Below, piece after piece: positions 1-5,188 of a stretch of DNA of 7,395 bases (positions are counted from its first letter, which is position 1; every line of letters starts with the position of its first letter). The notes under the pieces are model-generated. The model saw only the letters and a list, made by a program, of their open reading frames with translations. It had not been told where the DNA came from and made no database searches. The DNA lies in contig JAHENO010000164.1 in assembly GCA_018609945.1 (NCBI GenBank), forward strand, positions 1-7,395, in the 5' to 3' direction. Position numbers and translations under genes: made by a program. The DNA comes from Haloarculaceae archaeon. GTDB taxonomy: Archaea; Halobacteriota; Halobacteria; Halobacteriales; Haloarculaceae.

Positions 1-537
1 CAGATCATCGCCGAGGAGTCCGGCGCTGCCGACATCGTCGACCCGCTGGGTGGTGCCTTCGCGGTCGAGGCGCTGACTGACGAGTTCGAGGAGAAGACCA
101 TGGCCTACCTCGAGGAGGTCAGGGAGATGGGCGAGGGGTCGATGCGACGGGGCGTCCTCGAGGGTATCGAGCAGGGGTACTTCCAGCGCGAGATCCAGGA
201 CGCCGCCTACGAGTACCAGGAGCGCGTCGAGGCGGGCGAGGAAACCGTCGTCGGGGTCAACGAGTACGTCGTCGAGGAGGACACCGACCCGGACATTCTC
301 ACCGTCGACAAGACCGTCCAGCAGCGCCAGCGCGACCGCCTGGCAGAGGTCAAGGCCGACCGCGACGACGCGGCCGTCGAGGCCGCGCTCCGGGACCTCG
401 AGGAGGTCTCCCGGAACGGCGAGAACGTCATGCCGGCGATGATCGAGGCGGTCAAGGCATACGCGACCATGGGCGAGATCATGGCCGTCTTCGAAGACCA
501 GTACGGGACCTACCGCGAGACGGTCAACGTCGCGTGA
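1..537 (+). CDS. mcmA1: Methylmalonyl-CoA mutase large (catalytic) subunit, C-terminal part, 5'-truncated
   Basis: The reading frame is open from base 1 to the TGA at 535-537 and gives the last 178 residues of the protein; the start lies outside the window. The first residues contain DPLGGAF, and further on come EKTMAYLEEV, a GYFQREIQDAAYEYQ stretch, VVGVN and a NVMPAMIEAVKAYATMGEI segment. These are characteristic of the end of the TIM-barrel domain of adenosylcobalamin-dependent methylmalonyl-CoA mutases. The family interconverts (R)-methylmalonyl-CoA and succinyl-CoA in propionate and branched-chain or odd-chain carbon metabolism, and in haloarchaea also in acetyl-CoA assimilation by the methylaspartate cycle. 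The protein ends at YRETVNVA, just where single-chain enzymes continue into the B12-binding domain. That domain must therefore be a separate small subunit encoded elsewhere, which is the usual archaeal arrangement. The next gene has its own promoter, so this is probably a transcript end. The substrate pocket is not visible, so a related acyl-CoA mutase (for example isobutyryl-CoA mutase) cannot be excluded. Confidence 0.9.
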   Translation, partial: QIIAEESGAADIVDPLGGAFAVEALTDEFEEKTMAYLEEVREMGEGSMRRGVLEGIEQGYFQREIQDAAYEYQERVEAGEETVVGVNEYVVEEDTDPDILTVDKTVQQRQRDRLAEVKADRDDAAVEAALRDLEEVSRNGENVMPAMIEAVKAYATMGEIMAVFEDQYGTYRETVNVA

Positions 538-539
538 GC

Positions 540-568
540 GTGGGCGCTGCAGCGCCAGACACGCCCAC
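540..568 (+). terminator. Nested inverted repeat after mcmA1, possible terminator or operator
   Basis: Three bases after the mutase stop codon, GTGGGCG (540-546) is matched by its exact reverse complement CGCCCAC (562-568), forming a 7-bp stem with a 15-nt loop. Inside it, overlapping the left arm, lies a perfect 14-bp palindrome, GGCGCTGCAGCGCC (543-556). The two pairings compete, so only one can form at a time. No clean T-run follows, although ATTAGTTT comes shortly after. It could be a 3'-end RNA structure for mcmA1. It also sits just upstream of the next gene's TATA-like element, so a protein-binding site is an alternative. The repeats are seen directly; the function is inferred. Confidence 0.4.
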
Positions 569-569
569 A

Positions 570-603
570 AAGTATTAGTTTCGTATCGGACTTGGACAAG
601 ATA
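570..603 (+). promoter_or_regulatory. Putative TATA promoter for a leaderless transcript starting at ATG 604
   Basis: An A/T-rich element, AGTATTAG (571-578), stands in an otherwise GC-rich context. Its centre is about 28 nt before the ATG at 604. That is the expected spacing from an archaeal TATA box to a transcription start at or next to the start codon. There is no Shine-Dalgarno sequence before the ATG, which fits leaderless initiation. This placement is the main reason for preferring ATG 604 over the in-frame TTG at 592. Confidence 0.5.
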
Positions 604-2850
604 ATGAGCATCCGAGTGATGGAGCAGGTCGACGAATGGGACAGTCGCCCATTCGAGGGGGGATACGCGGAGCTGCAGACGCTCGCTGACGAGGCGTTTT
701 CGGGGGTAGTCAGGGCCGGCCGGGCCGAACTGTACATGACGAAGGGAACCGTCGTCGGCGTTCGCGGGGGGGAGATCGAGGATTTCGAGGACGCCGACGG
801 CACGGTCTTCGAGGCGCCGTCGCCCGCATTGCCGTTGCTCGCCGTCATGCAAGACCAGGATCAGGACGCCCGCGCGGAGTATTACACCGAGGACACCGGG
901 CTGGCCACGGTCGACAGCAAACTCGCCGACGGTGGCTTCACCGGCTACGTCGAACTCGCGGAGAACGTCCTCAGCGGTGACTACTTCATCGTCTACCACC
1001 AGGGGCGGTCGATGAGCGTCGCGTTTGTCGGCCCCGAGAGCCGCGTGAAAACCGACGCGGACGCCCGCGAACGGGCCACCGAGGAGGTCGGCATCTATCG
1101 CGTCTATCCGGCCGACATCGACTCGATCGACCTGCCCGACCCGGCGGCGGTACCGGCACCCGACTCGGAGCCCGACTCCGGGTCCGAACCGGAACCCGGG
1201 TCCGAGTCCGACTCCGAGTCCGAGGAGCCCGAGACGGCGACGGCGACGGCCGGACCGGTCGGGGAGACGGCAGAGGATGACGAGGGAGCCGGCACCGAGG
1301 TTTCCGGGGCGGACGGGGAGACGACCGCCGAAGCCGACGCGGCGGCCGAGACGGACACGGTCGAGGAGGGGTCCGCGGCCGAGACGGCCGGGCCCCGGGA
1401 AGCCAGCACCGGATCGGTCGACCGCTCCGCCGACGACGGGGCCGACGAGACCGGTCCCGACGCCGCACGCAGGGGGGAGACCTCCGGGTCCACGCCGTCC
1501 GGCTCGACCGGGAGCAGTCCGACGGGATCGGCGGCGTCCCAGTCTCAGTCCCAGCCCCAGTCCCAGTCTCAGCCACAGTCCCGGTCTCAGTCCGGAGCCG
1601 GCGGGACATCGACACCGGAGCAGGGTCGCGACCACCTCGAAACCCGGTCGATACCGTCCCTGGATCCCGACCGGACCGAAACCGAGGACCGCGGCCAGGA
1701 GGAACCGGGGCCGGGGAGCGCCGATCCGCTCGGAGGGTCCGACGCCGGCGCGGTCGCCGGGACCGGCAGTCGCGGACGCGACCCCGACAGCAGGCCCCCC
1801 GTGCAGCGGCGAGACGACCCGGGGCGCCCCGACGAGTCAGCCGAGCAGGGCAGAACGTCTCCCGACCGCTCCGAGGACACCAGGGGAACCGAGCCCGACA
1901 CGGCGCGCGTCGAGGAACTGGAAGAGACGCTCGCCGACCGCGAGGCGGAAATCGAGCGCCTGGAGGCGGAACTCGAATCGGCCACTGAAGAGCAGGACCG
2001 CCTCGAGGAGGAGCTGGCTGCGGTTCGGGCCGAGCGTGACGACCTCGAGGCGGAGGTCGAGCGCCTGGAAGCGGAACTCGACCGCCTCGAAAGCGAGTTC
2101 GGGGCCGCCACCGACAGGGACAAGCGCATCGGCTCCCGGGAGGCCCTCGAGGGGACCGACATTTTCGTCAGGTACCGCTCGAAGGGTGATCCGACGCTGA
2201 GCGATGCCCACGACTCCGGCGTCCGCCAGGAGGAAGTCGTGGAGAACCTCCGTCTCGAGACACACACGCAGTTCGACGCCGACGCGGTGTCGGTCGGCGG
2301 CCAGACCTACGGGGAGTTTCTCGAGAGCCGCGTCGAGTACCAGTTCGTCGAGTGGGTCGCCGAGGAGTTGCTGTTCGAGATCCGCGACACCGGCCACACG
2401 GACGCGCTCCGGACTCTCTACGACGCGCTCCCGCAGATCGACCGCGCGGAACTCCGCGGGTCGGTCGACGCCGTTCGCACCGACAACGGCGAGGAGACGC
2501 GCACGACCGAGCAGTTCGACGTGGTGTACCGCGACCGGATGGGCGACCCGCTGCTGGTCGCGAACATCAACGACTCCCGCGAGGCCGCGACCGAGTCGAT
2601 GATGACGGACCTGGTCACTGCCGCCGAGCGGGTCGGCCAGGGCAACGACGGGTTCGCGGCCGCGTTCCTCGTCACGGAGAGCTTCTTCGACCCCGCCGCA
2701 CTCGAAACCGCGAGCGAGGCTACCCGGAGCGGCTTCCTCAAGCGGAGCAAACGCAAGAGTTTCGTGAACCTCTCCAGAAAGCGGGGCTACCACCTCTGTC
2801 TGGTCGAGGCCCGTAGCGAGAACTTCTCCCTCTCCGTTCCGGAACTCTAG
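604..2850 (+). CDS. Haloarchaeal mosaic protein: conserved N-terminal region, disordered linker, coiled coil, degenerate nuclease-like C-terminal domain
   Basis: Function unknown. From ATG 604 it encodes 748 residues; the in-frame TTG at 592 would add four but fits the promoter less well. Residues 1-180 are conserved-looking and hold two similar units, AFSGVVRAG and GFTGYVELAEN, each followed by beta-rich sequence and a glycine turn, reminiscent of DUF4388/PATAN-type repeats. Residues 181-434 are a low-complexity linker of Asp, Glu, Ser, Thr, Gly and Pro with SESDSES and SQ/PQ runs, almost certainly disordered. Residues 435-499 form a heptad-patterned, highly charged coiled coil. Residues 505-748 form a folded domain with FDVVYRDRMGDPLLV, later AAFLVTESFFDPAALETA and GYHLCLVEA, in the order of strands and helices of Mrr-like PD-(D/E)XK nucleases. 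The usual ExK is replaced by NIN (Asn654, Asn656), so catalysis is unlikely. I recall similar haloarchaeal proteins annotated as uncharacterised (DUF7527) or as 'transcriptional regulator'; this is from memory, not a search. No signal peptide or membrane segment is visible, so it is probably cytoplasmic. A scaffold or DNA-associated role is a guess. Confidence 0.85.
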   Translation: MSIRVMEQVDEWDSRPFEGGYAELQTLADEAFSGVVRAGRAELYMTKGTVVGVRGGEIEDFEDADGTVFEAPSPALPLLAVMQDQDQDARAEYYTEDTGLATVDSKLADGGFTGYVELAENVLSGDYFIVYHQGRSMSVAFVGPESRVKTDADARERATEEVGIYRVYPADIDSIDLPDPAAVPAPDSEPDSGSEPEPGSESDSESEEPETATATAGPVGETAEDDEGAGTEVSGADGETTAEADAAAETDTVEEGSAAETAGPREASTGSVDRSADDGADETGPDAARRGETSGSTPSGSTGSSPTGSAASQSQSQPQSQSQPQSRSQSGAGGTSTPEQGRDHLETRSIPSLDPDRTETEDRGQEEPGPGSADPLGGSDAGAVAGTGSRGRDPDSRPPVQRRDDPGRPDESAEQGRTSPDRSEDTRGTEPDTARVEELEETLADREAEIERLEAELESATEEQDRLEEELAAVRAERDDLEAEVERLEAELDRLESEFGAATDRDKRIGSREALEGTDIFVRYRSKGDPTLSDAHDSGVRQEEVVENLRLETHTQFDADAVSVGGQTYGEFLESRVEYQFVEWVAEELLFEIRDTGHTDALRTLYDALPQIDRAELRGSVDAVRTDNGEETRTTEQFDVVYRDRMGDPLLVANINDSREAATESMMTDLVTAAERVGQGNDGFAAAFLVTESFFDPAALETASEATRSGFLKRSKRKSFVNLSRKRGYHLCLVEARSENFSLSVPEL
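1160..1230 (+). repeat. Ser/Asp/Glu/Pro low-complexity tract in the linker
   Basis: Short degenerate direct repeats built from GACTCC, GAGTCC and GAACCC units encode an alternating acidic run (PDSEPDSGSEPEPGSESDSE). It lies at the start of the disordered linker of the mosaic protein. Unit-level repetition in the DNA suggests growth by slippage or unequal exchange. Confidence 0.7.
1537..1593 (+). repeat. SQ/PQ dipeptide repeat (TCNCAG hexamers)
   Basis: Nineteen codons alternate Ser or Pro with Gln, and once Arg. At DNA level they are tandem six-base units of TCC/TCT/CCC/CCA followed by CAG or CGG. The tract is in frame within the linker and almost free of acidic residues, unlike the rest of the linker. 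It is a likely site of length polymorphism between strains. Confidence 0.85.
1906..2100 (+). repeat. Coiled-coil segment with an internal 36-bp duplication at 105-bp spacing
   Basis: This stretch encodes 65 residues with Leu at heptad core positions surrounded by Glu, Arg and Asp. Bases 1941-1976 and 2046-2081 match at 33 of 36 positions. The spacing is exactly 105 bp, which is 35 codons or five heptads, so the duplicated units keep the heptad register. This is consistent with coiled-coil lengthening by segmental duplication, although shared composition also contributes to the similarity. Confidence 0.75.
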
Positions 2851-3152
2851 CCCTCGATCTCCGCGACGCCGTCGATCTTCATCGTCTCCAGTTTCTCGAT
2901 GATGTCGTCGATCTTCCCGTCGAGGTCGTTGACGAACCCCTCGGTCTCCTCGGTCGTGATCGCCCCCTGGCTGGAGGGCTCGATGAGGTTCTCCTCCTCG
3001 AGTACTCGCAGGGAGTACCGCACCTTGTGGTGTGGATACCCGGTCTCGTTCGACATCTTGACGATGCCGATCGGTTCGTTGTCGATCACCATCCGCAGAA
3101 CCTGCAGATGGCGCTCCAACATGTCGACTTCTTTTTCGAGCCGATCTATCAT
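2847..3152 (-). CDS. Small winged-helix (wHTH) transcriptional regulator
   Basis: The 101-residue protein starts at ATG 3152 and ends in TAG at 2847. Residues 1-22 (LEKEVDMLERHLQVLRMVI) form an amphipathic helix or coiled coil. Residues 27-57 look like a helix-turn-helix: IVKMSNETGYP, then a recognition helix HHKVRYSLRVLEEENLI. A short wing follows (EPSSQGAITTEE), and a final amphipathic helix (FVNDLDGKIDDIIEKLETMK) probably supports dimerisation. The size and layout match the archaeal one-domain predicted transcriptional regulators often annotated only by domain. No ligand-binding or metal-binding motif is visible. It is convergent with the mosaic-protein gene, sharing stop-codon bases, and divergent from purA across 187 bp, so autoregulation or control of purA is plausible but inferred. 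The start is supported by a TTTAAA box about 30 nt upstream. The specific family and the target are not known. Confidence 0.8.
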   Translation of the reverse strand: MIDRLEKEVDMLERHLQVLRMVIDNEPIGIVKMSNETGYPHHKVRYSLRVLEEENLIEPSSQGAITTEETEGFVNDLDGKIDDIIEKLETMKIDGVAEIEG

Positions 3153-3154
3153 GG

Positions 3155-3170
3155 CACGTGTTAACTTGTG
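3155..3170. promoter_or_regulatory. Interrupted palindrome CAC-nn-GTTAAC-nn-GTG over the wHTH transcription start
   Basis: The 16-bp element has matching outer CAC/GTG arms and a perfect GTTAAC core (12 of 16 positions symmetric). It lies between the TTTAAA box and the start codon of the wHTH gene, where a bound dimer would block initiation. A dimeric regulator acting on its own gene would fit. The symmetry is seen in the sequence; the operator role is inferred. Confidence 0.4.
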
Positions 3171-3179
3171 TTGGCCGGG

Positions 3180-3186
3180 TTTAAAG
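3180..3186 (-). promoter_or_regulatory. TATA box of the wHTH gene
   Basis: On the minus strand this reads CTTTAAA, close to the haloarchaeal TATA consensus. Its centre is about 31 nt upstream of the ATG at 3152, so transcription would start only a few bases before the start codon. The leader would be very short or absent, in line with the lack of a ribosome binding site. Confidence 0.65.
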
Positions 3187-3207
3187 GTTGCTGTCGTTCG
3201 TCCGGGA

Positions 3208-3230
3208 ACACGTCGGATTTTTCCGCGTGT
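3208..3230. promoter_or_regulatory. Inverted repeat ACACG(T)CGGA - TTTT - TCCGCGTGT in the divergent promoter region
   Basis: The left arm (3208-3217) and right arm (3222-3230) pair at nine positions, with one extra T (3213) in the left arm and a TTTT spacer. The element lies between the TATA box of the wHTH gene (3180-3186) and that of purA (3266-3273), upstream of both promoters. It is placed as a shared regulator site would be. As it is outside both predicted transcripts, a terminator role is unlikely. Confidence 0.45.
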
Positions 3231-3265
3231 GACGGGATATCAGTACACAAGTCACGGGCCGCGGG

Positions 3266-3273
3266 TATAAAAA
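3266..3273 (+). promoter_or_regulatory. Candidate upstream TATA box for purA
   Basis: TATAAAAA is the strongest TATA-like sequence on the plus strand in this gap. Transcription would be expected near 3293-3298, leaving a leader of about 40-45 nt before ATG 3340. It competes with a second candidate nearer the gene; both may be used. Confidence 0.5.
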
Positions 3274-3301
3274 CACCGGCCAGGAGGGTCGCTCGCGGGA
3301 C

Positions 3302-3318
3302 CGAAATCGGTTTACCAC
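3302..3318 (+). promoter_or_regulatory. Candidate proximal BRE/TATA for leaderless purA
   Basis: CGAAA (3302-3306) resembles the archaeal B-recognition element, and TTTACC (3311-3316) is a weak TATA box. The centre of the TATA-like element is about 26 nt before ATG 3340, the right distance for a leaderless start. GGAAGGGGG just before the ATG is purine-rich but not a convincing Shine-Dalgarno sequence. Confidence 0.45.
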
Positions 3319-3339
3319 GCTGGCCGGAAGGGGGCCCTG

Positions 3340-4668
3340 ATGACCGTAACCATCGTCGGCGCACAGCTCGGCGACGAGGGTAAGGGCGGCGTCGTTGACC
3401 TCCTGGGCGAACCGGCGGACGTGGTCGCCCGCTACCAGGGTGGCGACAACGCCGGCCACACCGTCGTCCACGGGGGCGAGGAGTACAAACTCTCTCTGGT
3501 GCCGAGCGGCGCCATCCGGGACAAGGTCGGTATTCTCGGGAACGGCTGTGTCGTCAACCCCCGGACGCTGTTCGAGGAACTCGACACCCTCCGCGAGCGG
3601 GGTCTCGACCCGGACGTCCGGGTCGCCGAACGCGCCCACGCGATTCTCCCCTACCACCGGCGGCTCGACGGCATCGAGGAGGAGGTCAAGAGCGACGACG
3701 ACCTCGAGGCGGGCACGACCGGTCGGGGCATCGGCCCGACCTACGAGGACAAGGCCGGCCGGCGCGGCATCCGCGTCGGCGACCTGCTCGACCCCGCGGT
3801 GTTGCGCGACCGCCTCGAGTACGTCGTCCCACAGAAGCGGGCCCTCGTCGAAGACGTGTTCGGCGTCGAGGCCGGCGAGGCCTTCGACGTCGAGGCCCTC
3901 CACGAGGAGTACAGCGACTACGGGCGGCGCCTCCGGGAGGAGGGGATGACCGTCGACGCGGGGTCGTTCCTCGCGGATCGGATCGCCGCCGGCGACGACG
4001 TCCTCCTGGAGGGGGCACAGGGGACCTCGCTGGACATCGACCACGGCATCTACCCCTACGTGACGTCCTCGAACCCCACCGCCGGCGGCGCCTGCGTCGG
4101 GACCGGCCTCGGGCCGACGACCGTCGGCCAGGGGGAGATAATCGGCGTCGTCAAGGCGTACCTCTCGCGGGTCGGGACGGGTCCGCTGCCCACGGAGTTG
4201 CGCGGCGACGACGAGCGCGAACGCCTCGCCGAGTACATCCGCGAGGAGGGCGGCGAGTACGGCACCGTCACCGGCCGCCCCCGGCGTGTCGGGTGGCTGG
4301 ACATGCCGATGCTCCGGCACGCGGCCCGCGCCAGCGACTTCACCGGCCTCGCGGTCAACCACGTCGACGTCCTGGCGGGCCTCGACGAGGTGAATGTCGC
4401 CCACGCTTACGACCGGGACGGCGAGCGCCTGACGACGATGCCTACCACCACGGAAGCCTGGGGCGAGTGCGACCCGATCTACCGGACGTTCGAGGGGTGG
4501 CCCGAAATCGACTGGGCTGCGGCCGCACGCGAGGGGTTCGACGCGCTCCCAGAGAACGCACGGGCGTACCTGACCTACGTCAGTGAGGAACTCGACGTCC
4601 CCCTGACTGCCGTTGGCGTCGGTCCCGGGCGGGCGGAGTCGATCGTCCTCGATCATCCCTTCGAGTGA
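3340..4668 (+). CDS. purA: Adenylosuccinate synthetase (PurA)
   Basis: The 442-residue cytoplasmic enzyme catalyses IMP + L-aspartate + GTP to adenylosuccinate + GDP + phosphate, the first step from IMP to AMP. All main motifs are present: the phosphate loop GDEGKGG (residues 11-17) with catalytic Asp12 and Lys15; NAGHT with catalytic His40; TTGRGIGPTYEDKAGRRGIRV for IMP contacts; EGAQGTSLDIDHGIYPYVTSS; GTVTGRPRRVGW; and a C-terminal AVGVGPGR that contacts the guanine base. Length is close to the usual 425-440 residues, and ATG 3340 places the first strand (TVTIVGAQ) at the expected distance from the P-loop. The bacterial QWGDEGKGK appears here as QLGDEGKGG, which I believe is normal for haloarchaeal PurA. 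The gene is divergent from the wHTH regulator and convergent with the Rieske gene, so it is probably monocistronic. A purB neighbour is absent. Confidence 0.98.
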   Translation: MTVTIVGAQLGDEGKGGVVDLLGEPADVVARYQGGDNAGHTVVHGGEEYKLSLVPSGAIRDKVGILGNGCVVNPRTLFEELDTLRERGLDPDVRVAERAHAILPYHRRLDGIEEEVKSDDDLEAGTTGRGIGPTYEDKAGRRGIRVGDLLDPAVLRDRLEYVVPQKRALVEDVFGVEAGEAFDVEALHEEYSDYGRRLREEGMTVDAGSFLADRIAAGDDVLLEGAQGTSLDIDHGIYPYVTSSNPTAGGACVGTGLGPTTVGQGEIIGVVKAYLSRVGTGPLPTELRGDDERERLAEYIREEGGEYGTVTGRPRRVGWLDMPMLRHAARASDFTGLAVNHVDVLAGLDEVNVAHAYDRDGERLTTMPTTTEAWGECDPIYRTFEGWPEIDWAAAAREGFDALPENARAYLTYVSEELDVPLTAVGVGPGRAESIVLDHPFE

Positions 4669-4745
4669 GTCGTGGCCAGTCTCCCCGGACGACACACGAT
4701 TCCCTTCAGGACAGCAGACCGACAGACTGCGACCGGTCGGGTTCG

Positions 4746-5150
4746 CTACAGCCGGAGATGCGATGTCGAGGAGGGATCGTCGTCGTCATCGATGCCGCCC
4801 TCGTGGCGGAACTCGTAGCCGTCGTCGGTGAGGAAGACGTCGCCGCGGTTGACCGCCACCTCGACGTCGATCAGGGTCGTCCCCGCTGCCGGGCCGTTGT
4901 CGCAGTCGCCGCCGCAGGCGTCGAACAGCGAGCCGTGTTTCGGACAGACGAGTTCGCCGTCCCGCAACGAGGCGCCGTACCCTCGTTCCAGACGCTGGGC
5001 CTCGTGCGTACAGCGGTTCACCCACGCTTCGACACCGTCCTCACAGGGGACCAGTATCACTTCCTCCTCGTCGCCACGCGGGTCGACGACGGTGAACAGG
5101 TAGGGCGGATCGGCCTCGACCTCCTCGACGGAGGCGACGCGCGTCGGCAT
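4746..5150 (-). CDS. Soluble Rieske [2Fe-2S] ferredoxin-like protein
   Basis: From ATG 5150 the protein has 134 residues. Rieske box 1 is CTHEAQ (Cys47, His49) and box 2 is CPKHGSLFD (Cys69, His72), giving the two Cys and two His ligands of a Rieske cluster. The boxes lack the extra Cys pair that makes the disulfide of cytochrome bc1-type proteins, and there is no membrane segment. It therefore looks like a low-potential, ferredoxin-type electron carrier or a small oxygenase-associated component. Three further Cys are present (36, 79, 83); the last two form CGGDC after box 2. The C terminus carries an acidic GGIDDDDD run. An in-frame TTG at 5177 would add nine residues, but the ATG is preferred; a GGTGAT sequence about 15 nt before it is at most a weak ribosome binding site. 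It lies 38 bp downstream of mutS on the same strand and is probably co-transcribed with it. The redox partner is unknown. Confidence 0.9.
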   Translation of the reverse strand: MPTRVASVEEVEADPPYLFTVVDPRGDEEEVILVPCEDGVEAWVNRCTHEAQRLERGYGASLRDGELVCPKHGSLFDACGGDCDNGPAAGTTLIDVEVAVNRGDVFLTDDGYEFRHEGGIDDDDDPSSTSHLRL

Positions 5151-5188
5151 GGCCGGGACGTAGGAATCACCGGCCAAACGGTTTGCGA

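Noticed and set aside
592..603. TTG at 592 as start of the mosaic protein
   Set aside because: ATG 604 is in frame, fits the TATA spacing better, and only four residues are lost.
1537..1593. CRISPR-like or minisatellite array
   Set aside because: The units are six bases with no spacers, and they encode an in-frame SQ/PQ run; it is a coding repeat.
1277..2200. A 307-codon + frame inside the mosaic-protein gene
   Set aside because: The translation is Arg/Pro/Ser-rich, typical of an out-of-frame read of GC-rich DNA. The main frame is acidic and has clear domains.
1837..2793. A 318-codon minus-strand frame opposite the mosaic-protein gene
   Set aside because: It is the mirror of the codon bias of the + gene, with no promoter and no family resemblance.
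3350..3400. PurA P-loop ending in GKGG instead of GKGK as a defect
   Set aside because: The catalytic Asp, Lys and His are intact and the variant appears usual for haloarchaeal PurA.
3181..4695. A 504-codon open frame on the minus strand covering purA
   Set aside because: It lies entirely opposite a textbook purA. Long antisense frames are expected in GC-rich haloarchaeal genes, and the translation shows no recognisable motif.
4669..4745. Terminator between purA and the Rieske gene
   Set aside because: Only a weak 5-bp CCGAC/GTCGG pairing with a 12-nt loop is visible and there is no T-run on either strand; not enough to call.
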